NCBI RefSeq assembly: GCF_947496195.1
Contig: NZ_CANMBY010000002.1
Location: 1 to 64,000 of the forward strand
Source of the DNA: an uncultured Polaribacter sp.
GTDB taxonomy: Bacteria > Bacteroidota > Bacteroidia > Flavobacteriales > Flavobacteriaceae
Direction: 5' to 3'
Length of the DNA stretch: 64,000 nt
In this document: positions 28,930 to 40,000 of the stretch, piece by piece
Layout: each line of letters begins with the position of its first letter
How positions within the stretch are numbered: the stretch's first letter is position 1
The notes under the pieces: generated by a model
Seen by the model: only the letters and a program-made list of their open reading frames with translations
The model's database searches: none
What the model was told of the DNA's origin: nothing
Position numbers and translations under genes: made by a program

Positions 28930-29964
28930 ATGTATAAAGCTTTAATAAGACCCATCTTTTTCTTTTTCGATCCAGAAAAAATTCATCATTTTACATTTTC
29001 ATTAATTAAGTTTTTTTCTAAAATTCCATTAATACCTAATATTTTTAGAAGTTTATATCAAACAAATGACCCAAGATTAGAGCGTACATTATTTGGAATT
29101 ACTTTTAAAAACCCTGTTGGTTTAGCTGCAGGTTTTGATAAAAACGCAGTTTTATATAACGAATTAGCAAATTTCGGATTTGGTTTTATAGAAATAGGTA
29201 CTGTAACTCCTAAAGGTCAAGAAGGTAACCCTAAGAAACGTTTGTTTCGTTTACAAGAGGATAAAGGGATTATTAATAGAATGGGCTTTAATAATGAAGG
29301 TTTAGAAGCAGCAATTCATCAATTAAAAAAGAATAAAGGAAAAGTTATTATTGGAGGTAATATTGGTAAAAACACACAGACTTTACCTGAAAATTATACA
29401 GAAGATTATTTAACTTGCTTTAAAGCTTTACATCCTTATGTAGATTACTTCGTGTTAAATGTAAGTTGTCCTAATGTTAGTAGCCATGCTAAATTAAATG
29501 ACAAAGATTATTTGGTTGAGTTAATAACTGAATGTCAAAATTTAAACAAAAAGGAATCTATACAAAAACCAATTTTACTAAAGATAGCACCAGATTTAAA
29601 TAATACTCAACTAGATGAAATTATAGATTTGGTAGCTGAAACAAAAATTGATGGTGTAATCGCTTCAAATACTTCAGTTTCTAGAGAAGATTTAAAGACC
29701 TCTAAAGAAAGATTAGCTGAAATTGGTAATGGTGGTTTAAGTGGGCAACCTATTAAGGAGAAAAGCACAAAAGTTATTCAATACCTAGCAAATAAATCTA
29801 ATAAATCTTTTCCTATTATAGGAGTAGGAGGTATACACTCAGAAAATGATGCTTTAGAAAAATTAAATGCAGGTGCAGATTTAGTGCAGATTTATACTGG
29901 TTTTATTTATGAAGGTCCTAGTTTAGTAAAAAGAATTAATAAAGCTATTTTAAAAAATAGTTAA
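28930..29964 (+). CDS. pyrD: dihydroorotate dehydrogenase (quinone), class 2
   Basis: Oxidises dihydroorotate to orotate in pyrimidine synthesis and passes electrons to the quinone pool at the inner membrane. The 344 aa have the class 2 N-terminal membrane-associating helix ([20 protein letters not shown]), the FMN barrel with [11 protein letters not shown] and [20 protein letters not shown], the catalytic serine in LNVSCPNVS, and the GGLSG / IGVGGI phosphate loops. A LysE-type exporter gene follows 11 bases later. Confidence 0.96.
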   Translation: MYKALIRPIFFFFDPEKIHHFTFSLIKFFSKIPLIPNIFRSLYQTNDPRLERTLFGITFKNPVGLAAGFDKNAVLYNELANFGFGFIEIGTVTPKGQEGNPKKRLFRLQEDKGIINRMGFNNEGLEAAIHQLKKNKGKVIIGGNIGKNTQTLPENYTEDYLTCFKALHPYVDYFVLNVSCPNVSSHAKLNDKDYLVELITECQNLNKKESIQKPILLKIAPDLNNTQLDEIIDLVAETKIDGVIASNTSVSREDLKTSKERLAEIGNGGLSGQPIKEKSTKVIQYLANKSNKSFPIIGVGGIHSENDALEKLNAGADLVQIYTGFIYEGPSLVKRINKAILKNS

Positions 29965-29975
29965 TACAATTTTAA

Positions 29976-30593
29976 ATGATAGAGACCTTAATATCATTTG
30001 CATTAGCTACATCTGTATTGGCTATTTCTCCTGGACCAGATAATATATTTGTTTTAACGCAGAGCATTGTAAATGGCAAAAAATACGGATTAGCCACTGT
30101 TTTTGGATTAATATCTGGGTGTTTAGTTCACACAACATTATTAGCATTTGGGGTTTCTTCAATAATAGCAGCATCAGAAACTATATTTTTTATTATAAAA
30201 TTATTTGGTGCGTTTTACTTGTTGTATTTAGCTTATAAAGTTTTTAAAGCAGATGCTTCAATTGTTCTTTCGAAAGATAAAACTGATCATAAAACTACAA
30301 AAGAATTATTTAAACAAGGATTTATTATGAATGTGCTAAATCCTAAGGTAACTATCTTTTTTTTAGCTTTCTTTCCTGGGTTTTTGTTTAGCGATAGTTT
30401 ATCTAAAGTTATACAGTTTTATATTTTAGGTTTTTTATTCATGTTTGTCTCTCTACTTATATTTTCTTCAATAGCAATACTTGCAGGAACGATCTCTTCA
30501 TATATAGAAAAGAATAAAAACATTGGTATTTATCTAAAATGGATGCAAATAATAGTATTTATTGGAATTTCTTGTTTTATTTTGATTTCTTAA
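29976..30593 (+). CDS. LysE-family translocator
   Basis: A 205-aa inner-membrane exporter of the LysE/RhtB family with about six helices. The family signature LAISPGPDNIFVLTQSI (16-32) is followed by the GLISGCLVHTTLLAFG helix and the central GFIMNVLNPKVTIFFLAFFPGF motif. Relatives export lysine, threonine, homoserine or cysteine; the substrate here is unknown. Probably transcribed with pyrD. Confidence 0.88.
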   Translation: MIETLISFALATSVLAISPGPDNIFVLTQSIVNGKKYGLATVFGLISGCLVHTTLLAFGVSSIIAASETIFFIIKLFGAFYLLYLAYKVFKADASIVLSKDKTDHKTTKELFKQGFIMNVLNPKVTIFFLAFFPGFLFSDSLSKVIQFYILGFLFMFVSLLIFSSIAILAGTISSYIEKNKNIGIYLKWMQIIVFIGISCFILIS

Positions 30594-30685
30594 TTTGTTC
30601 TAAACATATGTTAATGTTTCTTAAATAAAAAAAGACATCGTTTATTTTGTTTAATTTTGAAGTATATAACTTAAACAAAAAAAAC

Positions 30686-32254
30686 ATGAAAAATTTTAAA
30701 CCCTTTATTTTATTATTCGTCTCTTTATTCTTGATTACAAGTTGTAATGAAGATGAAGATTTTAATTTACCAGTACCAAATGGAAATACGACTGTATTCG
30801 AATTAAATGAAAAAGCTGTTGCTGGTATTTCTGGTAAAGCTACTTTTGTAGAAAACGAAGATGCATCAATTACTGTAGTATTAGACATATCTGGAACACC
30901 TGCAAATGGAGTGCATCCTGCACATATCCATTTTAACTCTGCTTTAGAAGGTGGTGCTATCGCATTAAGTTTTAATCCTGTAGATGGTAATAATGGAAAA
31001 AGTGTTACCACTTTTTCAACTCTAGATGATGGTACTCCTGTGAGTTATAATGATATGATTAATTTTGATGGTTACATCAATGTACATTTAAGTGAAGATG
31101 ATTTAGGAACTATTGTTGCACAAGGTGATATTGGTCAGAATGTATTAACAGGAAACACAATTACTTACGATTTAGGAGAGAAAGCTGTTGCTGGTATTGC
31201 AGGTAGTGTTACTTTTTCTGAAAGAAATAGTGGAGAAACTTTAGCAACAATTATGTTAGCAAATACACCATCAAATGGATCACACCCAGCACATATACAT
31301 GCAAATACAGCTGCAGAAGGAGGAGGAATACTATTATCTTTCACTCCTGTTGACGGAAACACAGGATTAAGTGTTACAAATATCTCAACTTTTGATGATG
31401 GGTCACCATTTAATTTTTCAAGTATTACAGATTTAGATGCTTACATTAATGTGCATTTAAGTGCTAATGATTTAGGAACTATTGTAGCACAAGGTGATAT
31501 TGGTCAGAATGATTTAACAGGAAATACAACAACATATGATTTAGGAGAAAAAGCAGTACCAGGAATTTCAGGAAATGTTGTTTTTTCAGAAAGAGTAAAT
31601 GGAGAGTCATTAGCAACAATCATGTTGTCTAATACACCAGCAAATGGTTCACATCCTGCACACATACATGCAAATACAGCTGCAGAAGGAGGAGGAATCT
31701 TATTTTCTTTTAATCCAGTAGATGGAGATACAGGAATGAGTATGACAAATGTGGCTGCTTATGACAATGGAGGGGCATTAACTTATTCTGATATAGCTGG
31801 TTTAGACGCATATGTTAATGTACATTTAAGTGCAACTCAATTAAGTACTATTGTTGCACAAGGTGATATAGGTAGAAATGATTTAACAGGAGATCAAAAA
31901 GTTTATACATTAAATGAAAAGGATGTAGCAGGTATTTCAGGTACAGCAACTTTCTATAAAAGAGTAGATGGTTCTGCTTTAGCAGTATTAAATATTATGA
32001 ATACACCTGCAAATGGTTCACATCCTGCACATATTCATGAAAATGATGCTGCAACAGGTGGTCCAATCGCATTTTCTTTTAATCCAGTTGATGGAAATAC
32101 AGGAATGAGTATGACTCAAGTAGAAGTTTTAGACAACAATACACCAATTTCTTTTGATGAAATTTTAACCTTTAATGGGTATATAAATGTTCATTTAAGT
32201 GCAACTCAATTAAGTACTATTGTAGCTCAAGGTAATATTGGTTCTAATATATAA
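30686..32254 (+). CDS. lipoprotein with four tandem CHRD domains
   Basis: From the ATG at 30686 the protein is 522 aa: a lipoprotein signal (LFLITSC, Cys20), an acidic NEDEDF export-type tail, then four CHRD units of about 123 residues starting near nucleotides 30791, 31163, 31532 and 31901. Each unit repeats GEKAVAGISG, NTPANGSHPAHIH, SFNPVDGNTG and YINVHLSxxxLxTIVAQGDIG. CHRD domains were named from chordin and their bacterial role is unknown; the HPAHIH histidines could bind metal. A longer frame opens upstream at 30647, but it lacks a signal peptide and overlaps the TAATTTTG -7 box at 30652-30659. Confidence 0.88.
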   Translation: MKNFKPFILLFVSLFLITSCNEDEDFNLPVPNGNTTVFELNEKAVAGISGKATFVENEDASITVVLDISGTPANGVHPAHIHFNSALEGGAIALSFNPVDGNNGKSVTTFSTLDDGTPVSYNDMINFDGYINVHLSEDDLGTIVAQGDIGQNVLTGNTITYDLGEKAVAGIAGSVTFSERNSGETLATIMLANTPSNGSHPAHIHANTAAEGGGILLSFTPVDGNTGLSVTNISTFDDGSPFNFSSITDLDAYINVHLSANDLGTIVAQGDIGQNDLTGNTTTYDLGEKAVPGISGNVVFSERVNGESLATIMLSNTPANGSHPAHIHANTAAEGGGILFSFNPVDGDTGMSMTNVAAYDNGGALTYSDIAGLDAYVNVHLSATQLSTIVAQGDIGRNDLTGDQKVYTLNEKDVAGISGTATFYKRVDGSALAVLNIMNTPANGSHPAHIHENDAATGGPIAFSFNPVDGNTGMSMTQVEVLDNNTPISFDEILTFNGYINVHLSATQLSTIVAQGNIGSNI

Positions 32255-32272
32255 TTTAATTTAAATCAATTT

Positions 32273-32305
32273 AAAATCCCATCATAATTTGATGGGATTT
32301 TTTTT
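32273..32305 (+). terminator. terminator of the CHRD gene
   Basis: A perfect stem AAAATCCCATCA/TGATGGGATTTT with a five-base loop, running into a T run. Confidence 0.88.
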
Positions 32306-32347
32306 ATGCCTAATATTTATTTTTTTATGTATTCCATTTATAATAAT

Positions 32348-32355
32348 TATCTTTG
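32348..32355 (+). promoter_or_regulatory. -7 box of the HMG-CoA lyase gene
   Basis: TATCTTTG matches the -7 pattern and ends 6 bases before the ATG at 32362, so a leaderless or nearly leaderless mRNA is predicted. The -33 region lacks TTG. Confidence 0.5.
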
Positions 32356-32361
32356 AAATTA

Positions 32362-33222
32362 ATGAAAAAAGTCAAAATCATAGAATGTCCAAGAGATGCC
32401 ATGCAAGGGATAAAATCGCATTTTATTTCTACAGATAAAAAGGCATTATATATCAATTCTTTACTTAAAGTAGGTTTTGATACTATAGATTTTGGAAGCT
32501 TTGTTTCACCAAAAGCAATCCCTCAAATGAGAGATACTGCTGAAGTTTTAGCAAAGTTAGATTTAACTAAAACTTCTAGTAAATTGTTGGCAATAATTGC
32601 AAATACTAGAGGAGCTAATGATGCTGTACAGTTTAAAGAAATAGATTATTTAGGCTATCCTTTTTCTATATCAGAAAACTTTCAAATGCGTAATACGCAT
32701 AAAACAATTGCAGAATCTATAAAAACTCTAGATAATATTTTAAATCTTGCAGACAAACATAATAAAGAAGTTGTAGCATATTTATCTATGGGATTTGGAA
32801 ACCCTTATGGAGATCCTTGGAATGTAGAAATAGTAGGTGAGTGGACAGAGAAACTCTCTAAAATGGGGGTAAAGATTTTATCTCTTTCAGATACAATTGG
32901 TAGTTCTACTCCAGATGTAATTTCTTATTTATTTTCTAATTTAATTCCTAAATATCCAAAAATAGAATTTGGTGCACATTTGCATACAACTCCAGATAAA
33001 TGGCATGAAAAAGTAGATGCAGCTTACAAAGCTGGCTGCAATAGATTTGATGGAGCAATAAAAGGCTATGGAGGTTGCCCAATGGCTAAAGATGAGCTAA
33101 CAGGTAATATGCCAACTGAGAAATTAGTAAGCTATTTTACTGCCCAAAAGGCAGATACCAATATAAAACCCATGAGCTTTGAAAGTGCATATAACAAAGC
33201 TTTAGAGGTTTTTAATGATTAA
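32362..33222 (+). CDS. hydroxymethylglutaryl-CoA lyase
   Basis: Splits HMG-CoA to acetyl-CoA and acetoacetate, the last step of leucine breakdown; a TIM-barrel aldolase-like enzyme in the cytoplasm. From the ATG (286 aa) it has the IECPRDAMQG start, GAHLHTTPD (metal histidines) and the signature loop IKGYGGCPMAKDELTGN with the catalytic cysteine. The frame could open at a TTG three codons upstream, but that lies in the -7 box. No other leucine-degradation gene is nearby. Confidence 0.9.
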   Translation: MKKVKIIECPRDAMQGIKSHFISTDKKALYINSLLKVGFDTIDFGSFVSPKAIPQMRDTAEVLAKLDLTKTSSKLLAIIANTRGANDAVQFKEIDYLGYPFSISENFQMRNTHKTIAESIKTLDNILNLADKHNKEVVAYLSMGFGNPYGDPWNVEIVGEWTEKLSKMGVKILSLSDTIGSSTPDVISYLFSNLIPKYPKIEFGAHLHTTPDKWHEKVDAAYKAGCNRFDGAIKGYGGCPMAKDELTGNMPTEKLVSYFTAQKADTNIKPMSFESAYNKALEVFND

Positions 33223-33271
33223 ATAACTACAAATTGTATAGATTTAATTACAATTAAATATTAAATTTTAA

Positions 33272-34780
33272 ATGAAAATTTTAAAAAAATTCCTATATAT
33301 TTTATCATTTGCAATATTTTTTTCTTGTAATAAAGATGATGATAAGATTGACTTCACTTTTCTACAAATAAATGATGTTTATGAAATAGCACCCATTCAA
33401 GGTGGAAAATATGGAGGAATGGCTAGAGTAGAAACATTACATCAAAACTTACTAAAAGAAAACAAAAATACAATGTTGTTTTTGGCAGGAGATTTTTTAA
33501 ACCCTTCTTTAATTGGTACTTTAAAGGTTGATGATGAAAGAGTTCGTGGAAAACAAATGGTAGAAGTTATGAATGCCATGAATTTTGATGCAGTTGCATT
33601 TGGTAATCATGAATTTGATTTATCTCAGCAAGATTTACAAAAACGTTTAAATGAGAGTAATTTTCCTTGGATTTCATCAAATGTTAAGTTAAAAACAAAT
33701 GGTAAATCAATTCCATTTTATAAAGAAAGAGAGGGAAAGACAATTCCTTTAAAAGGAACTTTAATAAAAGAAATTATAGATGAAGATGGAACAACTATTA
33801 AAATTGGTTTTATTAGTGTTTGTATACCATCAAATCCAAAAGAATATGTAGAATATGGGAATATGTTTGTTAAAGCAAGAGCAGCTTATGCTGCCATAAA
33901 AGATTCTGTAGATGTTGTTTTTGGCTTAACTCATGTTAAAATAAATAATGATAAAAGAATTGCAAAATTATTACCAAATATCCCTTTAATTATGGGAGGT
34001 CATGAGCATACAAATAAATATGAAAAAGTAGGGAATTCTATTATTGCAAAAGCAGATGCCAATGCAAAAACAGCCTATATACATAGAATTACATACGATA
34101 AAAAAACTAAGAAGGCTACTATAGATTCCAAATTACAAGAAATAACTAATAGTATTGTTTCTGACCAAAAAGTTGGAGAAATTGTAGACAAATGGCAAAC
34201 TATTTTAACAACTAAGATTAAAGATATTATTCCACAACCAAATGAAGTTATTTATAACGCAAAAATACCACTAGATGGAAGAGATACACCTATTAGGAGT
34301 GAGCCTACAAATCTAGGTAAAGTAATAACAGCAGCAATGTCTTACTCTTTTAATGATAAAGTTGATGCAGCAATTGTAAATGGTGGTTCTATTAGAATTG
34401 ATGATGAGCTTGAAGGTAATATTACTGCTGTAGATATTTTTAGGGTTTTACCTTATGGAGGTGCAGTATTAAAAGCAGATATTAAAGGTAGATTGTTTAA
34501 ACGTGTTTTAGATTATGGAGAATTAGCAAAAGGCACAGGAGCTTACTTGCATCATCACAATATATCTAAGAAGAATAATATTTGGTATATAAAAGGAAAA
34601 CCTTTACTTACCACTAAAACTTATACAGTTGCATTTTCAGATTATCTATTAAAAGGATTTGATATACCTTTTTTATCTTCTAAAGATAAATCTGTAACTA
34701 ATGTTTCTAACCCTAAAGAAAAGGACTTGTCTTTTGATATAAGAAGGGCAGTAGTTGCTTATTTAAAAACTCAAGAATAA
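33272..34780 (+). CDS. 5'-nucleotidase/metallophosphatase lipoprotein
   Basis: A 502-aa lipoprotein (lipobox AIFFSC, Cys19) of the UshA/5'-nucleotidase family that would release phosphate or nucleosides from nucleotides in the periplasm. The N-terminal dimetal phosphatase domain has INDVYEIAP, FLAGDFLNPS, AFGNHEFD, GLTHVK and GGHEHT. The C-terminal nucleotidase domain (about 320-480) has NGGSIRIDDEL and FRVLPYGGAV. The first metal motif has N-D-V in place of the common D-x-H, as in many relatives from this phylum. It converges with the DEAD-box gene across a shared terminator. Confidence 0.87.
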   Translation: MKILKKFLYILSFAIFFSCNKDDDKIDFTFLQINDVYEIAPIQGGKYGGMARVETLHQNLLKENKNTMLFLAGDFLNPSLIGTLKVDDERVRGKQMVEVMNAMNFDAVAFGNHEFDLSQQDLQKRLNESNFPWISSNVKLKTNGKSIPFYKEREGKTIPLKGTLIKEIIDEDGTTIKIGFISVCIPSNPKEYVEYGNMFVKARAAYAAIKDSVDVVFGLTHVKINNDKRIAKLLPNIPLIMGGHEHTNKYEKVGNSIIAKADANAKTAYIHRITYDKKTKKATIDSKLQEITNSIVSDQKVGEIVDKWQTILTTKIKDIIPQPNEVIYNAKIPLDGRDTPIRSEPTNLGKVITAAMSYSFNDKVDAAIVNGGSIRIDDELEGNITAVDIFRVLPYGGAVLKADIKGRLFKRVLDYGELAKGTGAYLHHHNISKKNNIWYIKGKPLLTTKTYTVAFSDYLLKGFDIPFLSSKDKSVTNVSNPKEKDLSFDIRRAVVAYLKTQE

Positions 34781-34811
34781 AAAAAACCTCACAATTAGTG
34801 AGGCTTTTTTT
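34778..34811. terminator. bidirectional terminator
   Basis: The stem CCTCAC/GTGAGG with an AATTA loop lies between an A run and a T run, between two converging genes. Confidence 0.82.
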
Positions 34812-34819
34812 ATTATATA

Positions 34820-36634
34820 TTATCTTTCTCTTCGTTTTCTACCAAAACCACTAGGTTTTCTATCACTAGAACTTCTTTTTCTATCAGAAGAACGATTGTC
34901 AGATCTTCTTCTTCCTCTATCATCAGAACCTTTAGATGAGTTTTCGTTATTTCTACGTCTGCCAAAACCTCCATCTTTTTTACCAAATGGTTTTTTTCCA
35001 CGTCTACTACTTCCTCCTCCTGAACGTTCTTTTTTAGTAACTTCTACATTAACACTTCTACCATCAAAATCTGGTTGATTAGCAGCAAAAGCTTCTAATG
35101 TTTTTTCCTCATAATTTTTATCAACTTCAAAGAAAGAAAAAGTATCTAAAATATCAATTGCGCCAATTTCTATTTTATCACCAATTTCTTGGTCGTTAAT
35201 TAAACCTATTAATTTAGCAGGGTTTAATCTATCTTTTCTACCAATGTTGATAAAGAAACGAGTCATATCATCACTTGTAGCTCTTGCTCTAGAGTTTTCT
35301 CTTGAAGATAAATCGTTTAAATCTTTTGCATTTTCATAATAAGATAAAAATTGATTGAACTCTAAAGAAACAAATTTTTGAATTAATTCTTCTCTAGAAA
35401 AACCTTCTAACTTTTCATAAATACTAGGTAAAAAGTCTTTAATCTCAGATTCGTTCACTTCTATATTTTGAACTTTATCAATTAAATGCATTAATTGATT
35501 TTGACAAATTTCTTTTCCAGAAGGAACTTTAGTTTCAACAAACTTTTTCTTTATGATTCTTTCTATAGGTCTTAATTTACCTTTTTCTTTATTATTTACT
35601 AATACTATAGAAATACCTGTATTACCAGCTCTACCAGTTCTACCACTTCTATGATTGTAGTTTTCTATTTGATCTGGTAACTTATGATTAATAACATGTG
35701 TTAATTCGTTAACATCTAATCCACGAGCAGCAACATCTGTTGCTACTAATAATTGAATGTTTTTTGTTCTGAATTTACCCATAACAGAATCTCTCTGTGC
35801 TTGAGATAAATCTCCATGTAAAGCATCTGCATTATAACCATCTTTTATTAATTGGTCTGCAACTTGTTGCGTTTCTCTTCTAGTTCTACAGAAAATAATC
35901 GCATAAATATCTGGATTTAAATCAGCTATTCTTTTTAAAGCTGGGTATCTAGTTCTTTCTGTTACTAAATAATATTCATGACTTACATTATCTGAACCTT
36001 GATTTTTTTCACCTGAAGTAACTTCAACAGGTTTTGTCATATAATTTTTGGCAATTGCTTCTACTTCATGAGGAAAAGTTGCAGAAAATAATAAAGTTTG
36101 CTTTGTTTCTGGTGTTGCTTCTAAGACAGCATCTAACTCGTCTTTAAAGCCCATATTTAGCATTTCATCTGCTTCATCTAAAACCAACCATTCTACATTA
36201 CCTAACTTTAAGGCTCTTCGTTTAATTAAATCGACTGTTCTTCCTGGTGTACCTACAACAATTTGAGCTCCTTTTTTTAAAGCTCGCATTTGTTCTTCAA
36301 TATTTGCCCCACCATAAACTGTAGCAACTTTAATACCTTTTAAATATTTAGAAAATTCTTCAATATTTTTTCCTATTTGAACAGCTAATTCTCTTGTTGG
36401 AGATAAAATAATAGCTTGTGTATTTTTACTATTAGCATCAACTAATTGTAAAATTGGTAAACTAAAAGCTGCTGTTTTTCCTGTTCCTGTTTGTGCAAAA
36501 GCTTTTAAATCGTCTGTAGATGAAATAATTTGTGGAACTGCTTTTTCTTGAATAACGGTTGGTTTTTCGTAACCTAAATCCGTCAATGCTTTAACTATGG
36601 TTTCTTTTAAACCTAGTTCTTTAAATGTTGACAT
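34820..36634 (-). CDS. DEAD-box ATP-dependent RNA helicase (CsdA/DbpA type)
   Basis: A 604-aa RNA helicase used in ribosome assembly or mRNA unwinding, typically cold-responsive. All core motifs are present: Q-motif (PTVIQEKAVPQI), AQTGTGKTAAF, PTRELA, GTPGR, DEAD, SAT, FCRTRRE, ATDVAARGLD and HRSGRTGR. A DbpA-type RNA-binding domain covers about 460-535 (RFFINIGRKDRLNPAKLIGLI) and the last 60 residues are an Arg/Gly/Ser-rich tail that should be disordered. The leader is about 94 bases with a conserved-looking hairpin. Confidence 0.93.
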   Translation of the reverse strand: MSTFKELGLKETIVKALTDLGYEKPTVIQEKAVPQIISSTDDLKAFAQTGTGKTAAFSLPILQLVDANSKNTQAIILSPTRELAVQIGKNIEEFSKYLKGIKVATVYGGANIEEQMRALKKGAQIVVGTPGRTVDLIKRRALKLGNVEWLVLDEADEMLNMGFKDELDAVLEATPETKQTLLFSATFPHEVEAIAKNYMTKPVEVTSGEKNQGSDNVSHEYYLVTERTRYPALKRIADLNPDIYAIIFCRTRRETQQVADQLIKDGYNADALHGDLSQAQRDSVMGKFRTKNIQLLVATDVAARGLDVNELTHVINHKLPDQIENYNHRSGRTGRAGNTGISIVLVNNKEKGKLRPIERIIKKKFVETKVPSGKEICQNQLMHLIDKVQNIEVNESEIKDFLPSIYEKLEGFSREELIQKFVSLEFNQFLSYYENAKDLNDLSSRENSRARATSDDMTRFFINIGRKDRLNPAKLIGLINDQEIGDKIEIGAIDILDTFSFFEVDKNYEEKTLEAFAANQPDFDGRSVNVEVTKKERSGGGSSRRGKKPFGKKDGGFGRRRNNENSSKGSDDRGRRRSDNRSSDRKRSSSDRKPSGFGRKRRER

Positions 36635-36648
36635 TACTGTGTTTTTGT

Positions 36649-36739
36649 GGATTCACAGAACGCCCACCTGTAAACCCGATTATAAAATTGGACTTGATTC
36701 TTAATGAGTTAATCTCTAATTAAAAAACGTGCAAATGTA
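36649..36739 (-). promoter_or_regulatory. -7 box and structured leader of the DEAD-box helicase gene
   Basis: On the minus strand the -7 box TACATTTG is at 36739-36732, about 98 bases before the ATG. The leader contains a 10-bp hairpin (arms 36677-36668 and 36658-36649, two G-U pairs, 9-base G-rich loop). Long structured leaders are common on cold-shock helicase mRNAs, so temperature control is possible. Confidence 0.5.
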
Positions 36740-36769
36740 CTGTAAATAAAATAGATAACTTAAAAAATC

Positions 36770-38167
36770 TTAATTTTTATATGAATTTAAGTTTTTTAAG
36801 TAAGAATTTAAGTTGTAAGAAGATATAGAAGCATAACCATTAGCAACAATACCATCTTTATTAACTAAGATAGATCTTGGCATTTTACTTGATAAATATT
36901 TAAAAGCTTCACTATTTGAGTTTAAGTAATATTGATTTTTTATGTCAAGATTTTTTATGCTCTTTTCTAACTCACCATGTATTTTAATTTGTATAAAATC
37001 AATATTTTGGAATTTATTAGCTAAATACTCAATTCTTGATTTAATATACCATTCAGAAACATTATTAGGATTCCAAAAAAGTAATAAAACATTTTTATTT
37101 TTAATTACATCTTTAATATCGTGTTCTTTATTGGTGTAATCAGTTATTTTAAAATTAGGAAACTTATCATTTATACCTATTGCTTTGGTGTCGTTTATTA
37201 AGTTTTGAATCTCTTTTTTATCAGCTTCATTTGTTGTCAACTCAAAATAACGATCAAATGTATCTCCATTTATATCAGATGAAGATTTGTTATAGAAATG
37301 ACTTATTACTGTTTGCTTTAAAAATGCGTTTCTTGAAGTTTCAGAAGAAATCTCTGAGTTTATTGTGTTTAATAAATCTACAGTAAACTTAGATGTATAT
37401 TCTTTTATTAATGGAGGATGACCTAATGAATACGTTTTATTGTATAAATAATTTCTAATAAAATAAGAGTAAGGAGGATAATAAAACAAAGAACTATCAT
37501 TAAATTCAATGTTTTTTCTATGGTTATAGAAAGATTTTTCTAATTCTGGAAATATATTAACATCTGTTTTTTTAGAATATACTAATGGATATTTCTCTAT
37601 TCTTGCGTAAAGAGGATATGTTAATGCAACATTTAATATCTTTTCAAAACCTTCAGTTTCATTAGGGTGATTATCTAAATATTGTTGTAGGGTAGTGTAT
37701 TTAATTTTTTTAATAGAATCTATTTTACTTTGAAAAGCTTTAGGATTTAATTTATTGTATTGATAAAAAAGCTTATCGTCTTTTTCGGTTTCTAAAAAAC
37801 AATCTATTAAAATATTATTTCTATCTGCACCTTTACCAGCAAAAACTAAAGATTCATCAAAATCCCATGTATTTAAACGAATTAGCAAGCTATCTTTTGG
37901 CTCTAAATACATATATTGATTTTCATTACCATGTATAAAGTAATAAAGACCTTCTTTAATATTCTTTAATTCTGCAAAAAACTTGTTGTTTTCGTTTAAT
38001 AAAAAAGTATCAATTGCTATTTCATTTGCATATAAAATTATCTTATCCGATTTCGGATTAATAATTTTACCACCAAAATAAGTAGTCGTTTTTTTGTCAC
38101 CCTTACCACAGCTAACTAGTAAGATTGTAAACAAAATATATACAAGAAAACGTAATTGTTTATACAT
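36770..38167 (-). CDS. redoxin-like lipoprotein without active-site cysteines
   Basis: A 465-aa lipoprotein (lipobox ILLVSC, Cys20). The N-terminal third (GGKIINPKSDKIILYANE) looks like the DUF4369-type domain that often precedes thioredoxin folds in Bacteroidota. The middle is helical. Residues about 330-465 have a TlpA-like fold (FKITDYTNKEHDI, VLLLFWNPNNVSEWY, PRSILVNKDG), but the CxxC position reads NPNNVS, so no redox activity is expected. Standing alone, with a TATTTTTG -7 box on the minus strand at 38200-38193. Confidence 0.75.
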   Translation of the reverse strand: MYKQLRFLVYILFTILLVSCGKGDKKTTTYFGGKIINPKSDKIILYANEIAIDTFLLNENNKFFAELKNIKEGLYYFIHGNENQYMYLEPKDSLLIRLNTWDFDESLVFAGKGADRNNILIDCFLETEKDDKLFYQYNKLNPKAFQSKIDSIKKIKYTTLQQYLDNHPNETEGFEKILNVALTYPLYARIEKYPLVYSKKTDVNIFPELEKSFYNHRKNIEFNDSSLFYYPPYSYFIRNYLYNKTYSLGHPPLIKEYTSKFTVDLLNTINSEISSETSRNAFLKQTVISHFYNKSSSDINGDTFDRYFELTTNEADKKEIQNLINDTKAIGINDKFPNFKITDYTNKEHDIKDVIKNKNVLLLFWNPNNVSEWYIKSRIEYLANKFQNIDFIQIKIHGELEKSIKNLDIKNQYYLNSNSEAFKYLSSKMPRSILVNKDGIVANGYASISSYNLNSYLKNLNSYKN

Positions 38168-38299
38168 ATATAACTATAGGATATTAATCAAACAAAAATA
38201 TATATTCCAACTACTTAAGCTTGTTAATACGCTGTTAAAAATTACTCAATAAAAACCCAACTTTTTAAAGCAAAAACTTATAAAAAAGGGGATAAATTA

Positions 38300-39968
<1,669 letters not shown>

Positions 39969-39970
<2 letters not shown>

Positions 39971-40000
39971 AAAAAGGAAGCTTTTCAGCTTCCTTTTTTT
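39969..40000. terminator. bidirectional terminator
   Basis: The stem GGAAGCT/AGCTTCC has a TTTC loop and is flanked by A and T runs. It serves the ABC-F gene and, from the other side, oxyR. Confidence 0.9.

Noticed and set aside
30577-31011. Minus-strand frame across the start of the CHRD gene
   Set aside because: It mirrors the repeat-rich CHRD coding sequence; the same mirror appears again in the next repeat unit (31165-31362).
30791-32254. Long periodic repeats that might suggest a CRISPR or satellite
   Set aside because: The period is about 369 bases, in frame, and encodes protein domains, so it is an internal gene duplication.
34813-35001. Open frame inside the end of the DEAD-box helicase gene
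   Set aside because: It is a frame-shifted reading of the Arg/Gly-rich tail, with low-complexity acidic sequence and no start signal.
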